A stretch of DNA of 64,000 bases from Bacillus massiliigorillae (GTDB lineage Bacteria; Bacillota; Bacilli; Bacillales; DSM-1321), in contig NZ_HG428741.1 in NCBI RefSeq assembly GCF_000380245.2, positions 995,435 to 1,059,434 of the forward strand, read 5' to 3'. Shown one piece after another: positions 1 to 9,469 of the stretch. The notes beneath the pieces were generated by a model, which did no database searches, was not told where the DNA came from, and worked only from the letters and a program-made list of their open reading frames with translations. The position numbers were made by a program, and so were the translations under genes. How positions within the stretch are numbered: the stretch's first letter is position 1; every line of letters starts with the position of its first letter.

Positions 1-1
1 G

Positions 2-274
2 GTAGCTAATTATAAAGAACAATATACTGATTGTGAAATTGTGTTGGCAGATTACTTTGGTTATCATCCTAGCTTGCAAGATGTGTTGAAGGATCGTGTC
101 GAGGAAGCACTACTAGGAGATGTGAAGATGAATTGTGATACATGTCAATATCGTATAGACGCTATGGAACATATTGATCATCATCACCATCATGACCATG
201 ACCATGATCACGGACATCATCATCACGATCACGACCATGAGCAGCATCATCATCATGCGGAGACTACAAAATGA
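2..274 (+). CDS. cbiX: Sirohydrochlorin cobaltochelatase CbiX, C-terminal part
   Basis: The gene is open at the left edge, so only about the last 90 residues are visible. It carries an MNCDTC motif followed after about 15 residues by a tail very rich in His and Asp. The long-type CbiX of Bacillus megaterium is known for a C-terminal MXCXXC iron-sulfur motif and a His-rich stretch, though the order of the two may differ here. The enzyme inserts cobalt into sirohydrochlorin, the step that commits it to cobalamin. The stop overlaps the start of cbiJ by four bases (ATGA), indicating translational coupling in one operon. The His-rich tail may store or sense metal; that is inference. Confidence 0.85.
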   Translation, partial: VANYKEQYTDCEIVLADYFGYHPSLQDVLKDRVEEALLGDVKMNCDTCQYRIDAMEHIDHHHHHDHDHDHGHHHHDHDHEQHHHHAETTK

Positions 275-1035
275 TTTTATTTTTAGCAGGTACAAGTGAT
301 GCGAGAGAATTAGCTATCCGTATGACAGAAGAAGGTTTCAAAATTATGGCGACCGTGGTGACAGAATCAGCAGAAAAAAGCTTGAAAGAAGCAAATATAC
401 CAGTTCGTGTAGGGCGATTAACGGCTGAGGAAATGACTGTAATTGTAAGGAAAAACGGCTATGAAACAATAGTGGATGCAAGTCATCCTTTTGCTGAGGA
501 TGCATCAAAAAATGCTCTTCAGGCAGCTAATAGTGCGAACGTTCCGTATTTTAGATATGAAAGAACCGTGCAGTCTTTCGAGCATGAAAAATTAACAATT
601 GTGAATGATTATAGTGAAGCAGCAGAGTTAGCAGCAACGAAGCGTGGCGTAATTATGCTAACTACTGGTAGTAAAACATTACAAATCTTCACAGAAAAAT
701 TGTTAGGTTTAGAGGATACTAGATTGATTGCCCGAATGTTGCCACGTCTAGATAATATGGAAAAATGTCAGCAGCTCGGTGTAGAACAAAAGAATATCAT
801 TGCTATTCAAGGTCCGTTTTCGAAAGAGCTAAACAAGGCATTGTATAACAATTACGGCGTAACTTTAATGATTACAAAAGAGAGTGGCAAGGTTGGTTCA
901 GTAGATGAAAAGCTTGAAGCAGCATTGGAAAGTGGGATTGAAACAATCATGATTGCCAGACCAAAAGTTAATTATGTCAATGTGTATTCAAGTTTTGACA
1001 CATTGGTTCAATCAGTAAAAGATCAATTACGATAA
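271..1035 (+). CDS. cbiJ: Cobalt-precorrin-6A reductase CbiJ
   Basis: 254 residues, the usual length for the CbiJ/CobK family, which reduces (cobalt-)precorrin-6A with NADPH in corrin ring synthesis in the cytoplasm. The protein opens with a nucleotide-binding strand and loop, LAGTSDARELA at residues 5-15, and has the DASHPFAE motif near residue 70, both typical of the family. The ATG overlaps the cbiX stop. The stop is followed at once by the cbiC ribosome binding site. Position between cbiX and cbiC supports the call. Confidence 0.9.
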   Translation: MILFLAGTSDARELAIRMTEEGFKIMATVVTESAEKSLKEANIPVRVGRLTAEEMTVIVRKNGYETIVDASHPFAEDASKNALQAANSANVPYFRYERTVQSFEHEKLTIVNDYSEAAELAATKRGVIMLTTGSKTLQIFTEKLLGLEDTRLIARMLPRLDNMEKCQQLGVEQKNIIAIQGPFSKELNKALYNNYGVTLMITKESGKVGSVDEKLEAALESGIETIMIARPKVNYVNVYSSFDTLVQSVKDQLR

Positions 1036-1050
1036 ATGGGGGAAAAGAAA

Positions 1051-1698
1051 ATGGATTTTCATACAGAGTTTAAACCGTTAACGGTACAACCACAACAAAT
1101 TGAAGGTAAAAGTTTTGAAATGATTACTGAAGAAATTGGAGAGCATCATTTTACTGAGGAACAATATCCGATTGTACAACGTATTATTCATGCCTCAGCA
1201 GATTTTGAATTAGGTAGAAGTGTGGTATTTCATAAAGATGCTGTTCAAGCTGGAATTCAAGCAATTCGAAATGGAAGAAATGTAATTGCTGACGTTCAAA
1301 TGATTCAAGTTGGTACGAATAAAAATCGTATTGAAAAACATGGTGGTAAGCTTCATGTATATATATCAGATGAAGATGTTATGAAAGAAGCAAAACGTTT
1401 AAATACGACAAGAGCAATTATTTCAATGAGAAAAGCGTTAGAAGAAAATGAAGGTGGCATTTATGCTATTGGTAATGCACCGACGGCATTACTTGAATTG
1501 ATTCGTCTTGTCAAAGAAGGAGTAGCTAAACCGGACTTAATTATTGGACTTCCTGTTGGATTCGTTTCTGCTGCTGAATCAAAAGAAGAGCTTGCTAAAC
1601 TAGATATTCCATTCATAACTAATATTGGACGTAAAGGTGGAAGTACAATCACAGTAGCTGCATTGAATGCCATTACATTATTAGCTGAACAGAAATAA
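1051..1698 (+). CDS. cbiC: Cobalt-precorrin-8 methylmutase CbiC
   Basis: 215 residues. CbiC moves the methyl group from C11 to C12 to give cobyrinic acid. The IIHASADFELG motif near residue 46 contains the catalytic His of the family, and the later PVGFVSAAESKEEL stretch is also characteristic. An in-frame ATG at 1036 abuts the cbiJ stop, but the G-rich ribosome binding site GGGGGAAAAG (1038-1047) would lie inside the coding region if that were used, so ATG 1051 is preferred. Member of the cbi operon. Confidence 0.88.
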   Translation: MDFHTEFKPLTVQPQQIEGKSFEMITEEIGEHHFTEEQYPIVQRIIHASADFELGRSVVFHKDAVQAGIQAIRNGRNVIADVQMIQVGTNKNRIEKHGGKLHVYISDEDVMKEAKRLNTTRAIISMRKALEENEGGIYAIGNAPTALLELIRLVKEGVAKPDLIIGLPVGFVSAAESKEELAKLDIPFITNIGRKGGSTITVAALNAITLLAEQK

Positions 1699-1702
1699 CA
1701 TT

Positions 1703-2830
1703 ATGCAAAAGGTACCAAAAGATCCATCGACATTACGTCAAGGTTATACAACGGGAGCATGTGCAACAGCTGTGACGAAAGCGGCGTTATTGGCATTAAT
1801 TACAGGCGAGCGGCAAACAGAAGCTACGATACATTTACCCGTTGGGAAAGACGCAACTTTCAAGATTGAAAATTGTGATTATAGTGATTGTATTGCGAGT
1901 GCTGAAACGATTAAAGATGCAGGTGATGATCCGGATGCTACTCATAAAGCATTAATCATTTCAACTGTTCAATGGTTAGATGAGCCAGGCATCGTATTAG
2001 ATGGTGGTATTGGTGTGGGTCGAGTGACGAAACCTGGACTTGCGATTGCTGTTGGTGAAGCGGCGATTAATCCAGTACCACGAAAAATGATTCATGAAAC
2101 AGTGCAACAGATTATTGATGAATATGGTGTTTCAAAAGGAATAAAGGTCGTTATCTCTGTACCACTAGGTGAAGAGATGGCGAAGAAAACATTAAATGGA
2201 CGACTTGGAATTATAGGCGGTATTTCTATTCTTGGAACGAGAGGGACGGTTGTTCCTTTTTCAAGTGCGGCATATAAAGCGAGTATTGTTCAAGCGATAA
2301 GTGTAGCAAAAGCTGGAGGTTGCGATCATTTAGTACTCACAACAGGTGGACGAAGTGAGCGATATGCAATCGCTCAATACCCGGAATTAAAGGAGGAAGC
2401 CTTTATTGAAATGGGTGATTTTGTTGGCTTTACGCTAAAACATTGTAAACGATTAGAGATTAAAAAAGTATCACTTGTTGGCATGATGGGGAAATTCTCG
2501 AAAGTAGCTCAAGGTGTAATGATGGTTCATTCAAAAAGTGCACCGATAAACTTTCATTTTTTAGCAAATGTAGCGAAGAACGCAGGAGCGAGTGAAGCTG
2601 TAATAGAGGAAGTTGAACAAGCCAATACAGCTTCACAAGTTGGTGATATTATGCTTCGCGAGAATAATAAGACATTTTTCGACCTTCTTTGTGAAGCATG
2701 TTGTTTTTCATCATTACGAGAAGTAAAGGGAGAAATGGAATTAAGTACAACGATATACTCCATGAAAGGCGAAGTACTCGGAAGGGTGGATGGCATTGAC
2801 ACAATCAATGAAACTAATTGGGATAAGTGA
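1703..2830 (+). CDS. cbiD: Cobalt-precorrin-5B C1-methyltransferase CbiD
   Basis: 375 residues, full length for CbiD, which methylates C-1 of cobalt-precorrin-5B in the oxygen-independent cobalamin route. The N-terminal RQGYTTGACATAVTKAAL (residues 11-28) is the family signature. Its presence, with CbiG and CbiX, identifies the anaerobic (early cobalt) branch. The start lies four bases after the cbiC stop, and its own 3' end overlaps cbiET by about 40 bases. Confidence 0.93.
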   Translation: MQKVPKDPSTLRQGYTTGACATAVTKAALLALITGERQTEATIHLPVGKDATFKIENCDYSDCIASAETIKDAGDDPDATHKALIISTVQWLDEPGIVLDGGIGVGRVTKPGLAIAVGEAAINPVPRKMIHETVQQIIDEYGVSKGIKVVISVPLGEEMAKKTLNGRLGIIGGISILGTRGTVVPFSSAAYKASIVQAISVAKAGGCDHLVLTTGGRSERYAIAQYPELKEEAFIEMGDFVGFTLKHCKRLEIKKVSLVGMMGKFSKVAQGVMMVHSKSAPINFHFLANVAKNAGASEAVIEEVEQANTASQVGDIMLRENNKTFFDLLCEACCFSSLREVKGEMELSTTIYSMKGEVLGRVDGIDTINETNWDK

Positions 2831-4007
2831 TAACGGAAAAGCAAGCCTTTTACCACTCTATCAATCTTGGATCGAAGATAGTGAAGTGTTAGTCGGCGGA
2901 GAGCGTGTGTTAGAGTTCTTTCCTGATTATAAAGGAGAAAAAATCATTATAAAAAATGGATTAAAACAGCTAACCGAACGATTGCTGGAAGAGAAGAGAA
3001 GTACAGTTATTCTCGCTTCAGGTGATCCGCTTTTCTACGGAATTGGTGGCTATCTTTCTAAGAAAATGAAACTAGAAATATATCCTTACTTAAGTTCCAT
3101 TCAACTAGCATTTGCAAGAATGGGCGAATCGTGGCAAGATGCCTATTTTGCAAGTGTTCATGGTAGAAGTATGAAAGGATTAGCACAACGAATAGACGGG
3201 AAAGCGAAAGTTGTTTTACTTACCGATGAGAATAATAATCCGAATGTGATAGCTGATTATTTGCTACGATTTGGGATGACAGAGTATGAAGCATTTGTTG
3301 CTGAGAACATAGAATCGGAGAATGAAAGATTCGGTTGGTATGATTTAGAGATGATGAAGCAAGAGAAGTTTTCTCCTTTAAATGTTGTAATTTTAAAGAA
3401 GGTGGGAGAAAGCCCTGAATGGTTACTAGGTATCGACGATGAAGAATTCTCACAACGTAAGCCTGACAAAGGATTAATAACAAAGAAAGAAATTCGTGTA
3501 CTAAGCATTGCAGCTTTGAGGCTTAAAAAGAATAGCATCGTTTGGGATATTGGAACATGTACCGGGTCCATGGCAATTGAAGTAGCAAAAATTGCTTGCG
3601 AAGGTCAAGTTTATGCGATGGAAAAAAATGAAGCAGACCTAGAAAACTGCTTTCAAAATCAACATAAATTCAGAGTGGATTTAACGGCTGTTCATAGTAA
3701 AGCTCCACTTGGTTTAGAGAATTTTCCTGATCCTGACGCCGTCTTTATAGGTGGTACTGGTGGAGAAATGGCTGAACTAATTCAAACATGTTGTACGAGA
3801 TTGAAAGAAGATGGACGAATCGTATTGAATGCTGCAACGATTGAAAACTTGTATTTAGCGAATCAAGCATTCAAAGATTCAGGATTTGAGACATCTATTA
3901 ATCTTACACAAATTTCGAGAAGTAAGCCGATTTTACATATGAATCGTTTCGTACCATTAAATCCAATTTACATTATAACTGCAAAAAGAAAGAAGGCTGA
4001 ACAATGA
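2790..4007 (+). CDS. cbiET: Fused cobalt-precorrin-7 C5-methyltransferase / C15-methyltransferase-decarboxylase CbiET
   Basis: 405 residues. The N-terminal half is CbiE, a tetrapyrrole methylase. The C-terminal half (from about residue 225) is CbiT, a Rossmann methyltransferase with the SAM-binding loop VWDIGTCTGSMAIEVA near residue 250. Together they add the C5 and C15 methyls and decarboxylate the acetate side chain at C12. Separate cbiE and cbiT exist in Salmonella; the fusion is known in bacilli and as CobL in aerobes. The start is uncertain: ATG 2790 sits 4 bases after GGAAGG, TTG 2796 has better spacing, and ATG 2808 best matches the family N-terminus. The 5' end overlaps cbiD. Confidence 0.9.
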   Translation: MALTQSMKLIGISDNGKASLLPLYQSWIEDSEVLVGGERVLEFFPDYKGEKIIIKNGLKQLTERLLEEKRSTVILASGDPLFYGIGGYLSKKMKLEIYPYLSSIQLAFARMGESWQDAYFASVHGRSMKGLAQRIDGKAKVVLLTDENNNPNVIADYLLRFGMTEYEAFVAENIESENERFGWYDLEMMKQEKFSPLNVVILKKVGESPEWLLGIDDEEFSQRKPDKGLITKKEIRVLSIAALRLKKNSIVWDIGTCTGSMAIEVAKIACEGQVYAMEKNEADLENCFQNQHKFRVDLTAVHSKAPLGLENFPDPDAVFIGGTGGEMAELIQTCCTRLKEDGRIVLNAATIENLYLANQAFKDSGFETSINLTQISRSKPILHMNRFVPLNPIYIITAKRKKAEQ

Positions 4008-4711
4008 GTAGTATCGGCACATTATACGGTTTAGGTGTTGGTCCAGGAGATCCTGAATTAATTACAGTTAGAGCATTTCGTATGATTAAAGAATCTCCTG
4101 TTATCGCTTATCCAAAAAAGCGAAAAGGTAGTAAAAGTTATGCGCATCGTATTGCAGAAGTATATATTAATCCAAGTGAAAAAGAGATGTTAGGGCTCGT
4201 ATTTCCAATGACGAAAGACCCTGTCATTCTAGATAGAGAATGGAATAAAGCAGTAGAGCTTGTATGGGAAAAGTTAGCAGAAGGTAAAGATGTGGCGTTC
4301 TTAACAGAGGGTGACCCACTTTTATATAGTACATTCATCCATATGATGAAATTAATGAAACAGCTTCACCCTGAAGTACCAGTTAAGACGGTACCAGGTA
4401 TTTCATCTATTAATGGTGCTGCATCTCGTTTAGGTATTCCACTTGCTGACGGTGATGACCATGTAGCGATTGTTCCAGCAACAGATGATTACGCTGAAAT
4501 GAAAAGAGTCATTGAAGAACATGATTGCATCATTTTCATCAAAGTTGCCAAGGTAATAGATTTAATGGTGCAAGTCTTAAAGGACTTAGATTTATTGAAA
4601 AAAGCATCAGTTGTTACAAAGGTCACATCTGATGAAGAAATTATTTGGGATGTAGAAGAATTAGACGGTGTAGAGCTCGAATACTTAACGTTAATGGTGG
4701 TGCGAAAATGA
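4004..4711 (+). CDS. cbiL: Cobalt-precorrin-2 C20-methyltransferase CbiL
   Basis: 235 residues. A tetrapyrrole methylase with the YGLGVGPGDPELITVRA signature at residues 8-24 and the second conserved block EGDPLLYST in the middle. It uses SAM to methylate C-20 of cobalt-factor II, the first ring methylation after cobalt insertion. The start overlaps the cbiET stop (ATGA-type) and the stop overlaps the cbiF start in the same way, so translation is coupled through the block. Confidence 0.92.
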   Translation: MSSIGTLYGLGVGPGDPELITVRAFRMIKESPVIAYPKKRKGSKSYAHRIAEVYINPSEKEMLGLVFPMTKDPVILDREWNKAVELVWEKLAEGKDVAFLTEGDPLLYSTFIHMMKLMKQLHPEVPVKTVPGISSINGAASRLGIPLADGDDHVAIVPATDDYAEMKRVIEEHDCIIFIKVAKVIDLMVQVLKDLDLLKKASVVTKVTSDEEIIWDVEELDGVELEYLTLMVVRK

Positions 4712-5484
4712 AAATCTATATTGTAGGAGCGGGACCAGGAGATCCAGATTTAATTACGGTTAAAGGACTAAATATTTTACAAAGTGCTGACGTGATTTTA
4801 TATACCGATTCGCTAGTGAATGATGAATTAATCGCAAAAGCAAAGCCTGAAGCAGAGGTATTGAAAACAGCGGGTATGCATTTAGAAGAGATTGTCGATA
4901 TCATGGTGGATCGTGTGAAAGCTGGGAAGAAAGTTGCTCGTATTCATACTGGTGATCCAGCGATGTACGGTGCCATTATGGAACAAATCGCTTTACTGAA
5001 AAAAGAAGGCATTGGCTATGAAGTCATTCCAGGTGTAAGTTCTGTGTTTGCTTCAGCAGCTGCTATTGGTGCTGAATTAACAATTCCAGACTTAACACAA
5101 ACGGTCATTTTAACTCGTGCAGAAGGACGTACGCCAGTACCTGAGTTTGAGAAGTTACAAGATTTAGCGAAGCATCATTGTACGATTGCTATGTTTTTAA
5201 GTGCAACGTTAACGAAGAAAATTATGAAGGAACTTCAAGCTGCAGGTTGGAGAAATGATACACCAATTGCGGTTATTCAACGTGCAACTTGGCCAGATCA
5301 AAAAATCGTTCGTACAACATTAGAGCATTTAGATGAAGATATGCGTAAAAATGGTATTCGTAAACATGCAATGATTCTAGCTGGATGGGCATTAGACCCT
5401 GAAATTCACGATAATGATGAATATCGCTCGAAACTATATGATGCAACCTTCACACATGGTTACCGTAAAGGTGTGAAATCATGA
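4708..5484 (+). CDS. cbiF: Cobalt-precorrin-4 C11-methyltransferase CbiF
   Basis: 258 residues, standard CbiF length. Starts MKIYIVGAGPGDPDLITVKG and has HTGDPAMYG in the middle, both signatures of C11-specific tetrapyrrole methylases. ATG 4708 was chosen because it overlaps the cbiL stop (ATGA) and matches the family N-terminus; the longer upstream reading frame lies inside cbiL. The enzyme methylates C-11 of cobalt-precorrin-4, the substrate for ring contraction products processed next by CbiG. Confidence 0.92.
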   Translation: MKIYIVGAGPGDPDLITVKGLNILQSADVILYTDSLVNDELIAKAKPEAEVLKTAGMHLEEIVDIMVDRVKAGKKVARIHTGDPAMYGAIMEQIALLKKEGIGYEVIPGVSSVFASAAAIGAELTIPDLTQTVILTRAEGRTPVPEFEKLQDLAKHHCTIAMFLSATLTKKIMKELQAAGWRNDTPIAVIQRATWPDQKIVRTTLEHLDEDMRKNGIRKHAMILAGWALDPEIHDNDEYRSKLYDATFTHGYRKGVKS

Positions 5485-6605
5485 TTATTGAGTTAAAAGA
5501 AAATGAATTAGCTCCGATTATCCAAAAGCATAAATATGCGATTGTGGCTATCACAAAGCATGGCGTTGAGCTATCGAGAAAATTACACGGTGTATTTTCT
5601 CAATCGGATTTGTATTATATGAGCAAGTTCGAACAAGGTGACGAGGCGGCAAAGAATATTCAACTATTCTCAGGTAGCGTTCGCATGCTTTTACCTGCAC
5701 TATTTCAAAAATATGATGGAATTATATTAATTATATCTTTAGGTGCAGTCGTTCGGATGATTGCACCAATATTAAAGGACAAGAAAACAGATCCAGGTGT
5801 AGTTGTTATTGATGATAAAGGTGAAAATGTTATTAGTGTATTATCTGGTCATTTAGGTGGTGCAAATGAGCTAACACATGAAGTAGCCGCATGTTTAGGA
5901 GCAAGAGCTATTATTACTACTGCATCAGATGTTCAGAAAACAATTCCAGTTGACTTATTCGGCTACCGGTTTGGCTGGGTTTGGGATAGTGCTGAAAAAC
6001 TAACTCCTGTAAGTGCTTCTGTTGTTAATGAAGAACGAGTAGCTATTATTCAAGAAGCGGGTGAACGAAATTGGTGGAGTTTTGATCGACCAATGCCTGA
6101 ACATTTCACTGTATACGATAATATTGAAACAGCTATAAAGGAAGAACCACAAGCAGCATTAGTGATTACACATCGTATTTTATCAGAAAAGGAAGAACAT
6201 ATTCTGCAAAATGGCGTTGTGTATCGGCCAAAAAACATTGCAATTGGTATGGGGTGTAATCGAGGAACATCAGCTGAAGAAATTGAACAAGTTATTATTG
6301 ATACTCTAGCTGAATTGAAAATATCCATTAAGAGCGTCAAAGCTCTTTGTACAATTGAATTGAAGAAAGATGAAGAAGGTTTGCTAGCTGTTGCTGCTAA
6401 ATATGATTGGGAGTTTGTTTATTATAGTCCGGAACAATTAAATAGTGCCCAAATAGAGCAGCCATCTGAAACGGTTTATAAATATACCGGTGCATATGGA
6501 GTTAGTGAGCCAGCAGTTCGTATTTATTCAGGTGCTGACGATTTAGCTTTAGTAAAGAAAAAATCAGGTAATACAACTATTTCAGTAGGGGTAATTCCAT
6601 TTTAA
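5481..6605 (+). CDS. cbiG: Cobalt-precorrin-5A hydrolase CbiG
   Basis: 374 residues. CbiG opens the delta-lactone of cobalt-precorrin-5A and releases the C-20 carbon as acetaldehyde. Family blocks visible are SLGAVVRMIAPILKDKKTDP near residue 90, LSGHLGGANELT near residue 125, and the C-terminal domain with GMGCNRGTSAEEIE near residue 255. The start overlaps the cbiF stop by four bases. CbiG is specific to the oxygen-independent pathway. Confidence 0.92.
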   Translation: MIIELKENELAPIIQKHKYAIVAITKHGVELSRKLHGVFSQSDLYYMSKFEQGDEAAKNIQLFSGSVRMLLPALFQKYDGIILIISLGAVVRMIAPILKDKKTDPGVVVIDDKGENVISVLSGHLGGANELTHEVAACLGARAIITTASDVQKTIPVDLFGYRFGWVWDSAEKLTPVSASVVNEERVAIIQEAGERNWWSFDRPMPEHFTVYDNIETAIKEEPQAALVITHRILSEKEEHILQNGVVYRPKNIAIGMGCNRGTSAEEIEQVIIDTLAELKISIKSVKALCTIELKKDEEGLLAVAAKYDWEFVYYSPEQLNSAQIEQPSETVYKYTGAYGVSEPAVRIYSGADDLALVKKKSGNTTISVGVIPF

Positions 6606-6637
6606 TAATTATAGCGTAGCACGAAGGAGGGATACAG

Positions 6638-8017
6638 TTGGCTAATAGAAGATTAGTAATCGCAGGGACTGGTAGTGGTGTTGGAAAAACCACAATTACT
6701 TTAGGGCTAATGGCAGCGTTGCAAAAGAAAGGATATACCGTTCAAGGCTACAAGTGTGGTCCAGATTATATTGATCCGACCTATCATAGTGCTGTTACAG
6801 GCAGAATTTCACGTAATTTAGATAGTTGGATGTTTGATAAAGAAACAGTTACAGATATTGTAGCGAAAAATAGCAACGATGCGGATATTTCTATTATCGA
6901 AGGGGTAATGGGCTTTTTTGATGGGAAGAGTCCGACTTCTAATAACGGATCTGCAGCTGAAATTAGTGTTCTAACAGAAAGTCCAGTTATTTTAGTTGTT
7001 AATTGTGCGAGCATGGCACGTAGTGTTGCGGCGATTGTAAAAGGCTTTCAAACCTTCTCGAGTGAACCTAAAATCGTAGGTGTTATTGCTAATCGAGTTG
7101 GTAGTGAAGGACATTATAAAATTGTCAAAACAGCTATTGAACAAGAATGTGGTATTCCAGTACTTGGGTATGTAAAGAAAGAAAATGATATTGATATTCC
7201 AAGTAGGCATTTAGGGCTCGTACCAGCGATTGAACGAGGAGAACTAGATGCTTTCTTTGAGACATTAGGGAATTTAATGCTTGAAACCGTTGACCTTGAA
7301 AAGCTCGTTGCTATAGCTGAAACAACTCCAATCATTCAAGGGGAAAATTCTATTTTTAATAAGCATACCGATGAGACAGTCGCAATTGCTGTTGCAAAAG
7401 ATGCAGCTTTCAACTTTTATTATCAAGAAAATTTCGAATTGCTTGAAGCATATGGAGCAAAGTTACATTTCTTTTCCCCTTTAAAAGGAGAATCGGTTCC
7501 TGCAGACGCAGATGGGTTATATATTGGTGGTGGTTTTCCAGAAGAATTTGCTGCTGAGCTTGCTAAAGAAGTGGGTGTAAAGCAATCTATAAAAAAAGCA
7601 ATCGAAAGTGGATTGCCAACATTAGCTGAATGTGGTGGCTACATGTATTTGACGAATTCGATTACGGATACAAATGGAGAAGTTTCTGAAATGGTAGGTA
7701 TTATTCCAGGAGATACTACGATGCAAACGAAACGAGCGGCATTAGGTTACCGGGAAATTAAAGGCACTGAAGAAAACTTTTTATTTGGTCCAGACGAACA
7801 AGTGAAAGGTCATGAATTTCATTATTCGACTTATAAGACAACTTCCACTTATCAACCCGCATATGAAACGAAAGGGAGAAGCGGAGTGAAACAAGAAGGC
7901 TATGCTTTAAATAACCTTGTTGCGGGATATACGCATCTTCATTTTGCTTCTAATCCAAAAGTTGCTGAGCAATGGGTACAGGCTTGCTCTACATTTAAAA
8001 AAAGTAAAATTCAGTAA
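6638..8017 (+). CDS. cbiA: Cobyrinate a,c-diamide synthase CbiA
   Basis: 459 residues. ATP- and glutamine-dependent amidation of the a and c carboxylates of cobyrinic acid. The P-loop GTGSGVGKTT is at residues 9-18. The C-terminal class I glutamine amidotransferase-like domain has ECGGYMYL (nucleophile Cys near residue 332) and GHEFHYS. TTG 6638 is the start, placed 7 bases after a strong AAGGAGGG. The 32-base gap from cbiG is the first non-overlapping junction since cbiD, but nothing like a terminator lies in it. Confidence 0.93.
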   Translation: MANRRLVIAGTGSGVGKTTITLGLMAALQKKGYTVQGYKCGPDYIDPTYHSAVTGRISRNLDSWMFDKETVTDIVAKNSNDADISIIEGVMGFFDGKSPTSNNGSAAEISVLTESPVILVVNCASMARSVAAIVKGFQTFSSEPKIVGVIANRVGSEGHYKIVKTAIEQECGIPVLGYVKKENDIDIPSRHLGLVPAIERGELDAFFETLGNLMLETVDLEKLVAIAETTPIIQGENSIFNKHTDETVAIAVAKDAAFNFYYQENFELLEAYGAKLHFFSPLKGESVPADADGLYIGGGFPEEFAAELAKEVGVKQSIKKAIESGLPTLAECGGYMYLTNSITDTNGEVSEMVGIIPGDTTMQTKRAALGYREIKGTEENFLFGPDEQVKGHEFHYSTYKTTSTYQPAYETKGRSGVKQEGYALNNLVAGYTHLHFASNPKVAEQWVQACSTFKKSKIQ

Positions 8018-8060
8018 CGTAATTTGACCATAGGAATCATGAAGAAGAGGAGCATTAAGG

Positions 8061-8841
8061 ATGAAGACAGGAAAAGTATACCTAGTTGGTGCTGGACCAG
8101 GAGATCCAAAATTACTAACGATACGTGGTTTAGAGTGCATTCAACAGGCAGATGTTATTGCTTATGACAGATTAGTCAATAAAGAGTTATTGTCGCACGC
8201 AAAAGAAGGTGCTGAGCTCATTTTTTTGTGGGAAATTACCTGGGAAACATGCACTTATACAAGAAGAAATTCATGCGTTACTAGTTGAAAAAGCTCTTGA
8301 AGGTAAAATAGTAACACGTTTAAAAGGTGGAGACCCTGGCGTATTCGGTCGTGTTGGAGAAGAAGCAGAAGTACTTGCTAAACAAGGGATTTTATATGAA
8401 ATTGTACCAGGAATTACGGCTGGAATAGCAGCACCACTTTATGCTGGCATTCCTGTTACGCATCGTGATTATGCTTCAAGCTTTGCTATTGTGACAGGCC
8501 ATGGAAGAGCGGACAAGGAACAGGACAATATTAATTGGCAGGCGCTTGCTACAGGTATTGATACTATTGCCTTTTATATGGGAATGGGAAATCTACCGTA
8601 TATTTGTGATCAGTTAATAAACAATGGTAAAAGGGATAGTACTCCAGCAGCAGTAATTGAATGGGGAACAACGAAACAACAAAGAACGGTAACAGGAAAT
8701 CTAGCAAACATTCATGAATTAGCTGAGAAAGAAGGAATTAATCATCCGGCTATATTCCTTGTAGGTGAAGTGATTCAAGTACGAGAGAAAACGAAATGGT
8801 TTGAAAAACTTCTTGAGGGAGAAGTAGCTACAATTTTATGA
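8061..8841 (+). pseudogene. cobA: Uroporphyrinogen-III C-methyltransferase, frameshifted in this sequence
   Basis: SUMT makes precorrin-2 from uroporphyrinogen III with two SAM, feeding both cobalamin and siroheme. The N-terminal frame (MKTGKVYLVGAGPGDPKLLT...) runs from ATG 8061 to a stop at 8288. The remainder (CGKLPGKHALIQEE..., RLKGGDPGVFGRVGEE) is in another frame to 8841. The switch falls in a run of seven T at 8221-8227; with six T the frame reads through as E-L-I-F-C-G-K, as the family requires. All conserved blocks are otherwise intact, so this is either a one-base consensus error, slippage-tolerant expression, or a very recent mutation. Confidence 0.85.
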
Positions 8842-8867
8842 TTGTATGAGAAAGAGAGCGATAATCG

Positions 8868-9428
8868 ATGATTATACAAGAATTACAAGAGAGAAGAGCA
8901 ATTCGTAATTATGAAACAACCGAAGTGCCGAATGAAACAATTGAAGCATTATTAGAAGCGGCTACTTGGGCTCCGAATGACAGAATGCGTGAACCGTGGA
9001 ATTTCTATGTGATAAAAGGGGAAGCAAAGAAACGCTATGAAATTCTTGCAGAGCAGTATTTGTTAGAAAGATTTCCGACTAAGCCTAATTTAATTGAAAG
9101 TTCTTTAGAGGTAGTTAAAAGTACACCATTATTAATTGTAGTAGCAGCTGACCAAATTCCTGAAGATGCGGATGCTTCAGAGGATAATGTATATGCTGTT
9201 TGCTGTGCAATTCATTCGATGTGGTTAGCGGCAAAAGAATTAGGATTAGGTTTTGTATGGCGTACAAGGGGCGTAGGTCTTGTAAGAGATGAGCGTTTGT
9301 ATCAATTCATTGGTGCCCCGGAAAACAAAAAAATTATTGGTACCGTGTTTGCAGGTTATCCGAAAGAATTGAAGGAAGCGACACCGAAAAAACGTGCATC
9401 CATTACAGAAAAAACAGTTTGGCTTTAA
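8868..9428 (+). CDS. Nitroreductase-family FMN oxidoreductase
   Basis: 186 residues of the nitroreductase fold: RRAIRNYETTEVPNE at residues 8-22 (FMN phosphate contact R-R/S-x-R), AATWAPNDRMREPWNF near residue 32, and a C-terminal ...GTVFAGYP block. The substrate cannot be told from sequence. It starts 27 bases after cobA and precedes the operon terminator, so it is probably the last gene of the cobalamin transcript. BluB, which makes dimethylbenzimidazole, belongs to the same superfamily but is longer, so identity with BluB is not claimed. In B. megaterium a gene named cbiY follows the SUMT gene; whether this is its homologue I cannot check. Confidence 0.75.
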   Translation: MIIQELQERRAIRNYETTEVPNETIEALLEAATWAPNDRMREPWNFYVIKGEAKKRYEILAEQYLLERFPTKPNLIESSLEVVKSTPLLIVVAADQIPEDADASEDNVYAVCCAIHSMWLAAKELGLGFVWRTRGVGLVRDERLYQFIGAPENKKIIGTVFAGYPKELKEATPKKRASITEKTVWL

Positions 9429-9469
9429 AAATTTTCAGTTTAAAGAAAGCATAAGGATTTGTGTGGTAT

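Noticed and set aside
113..295. Minus-strand reading frame rich in Met and Val
   Set aside because: It is the mirror of the His/Asp-rich cbiX tail, with no ribosome binding site.
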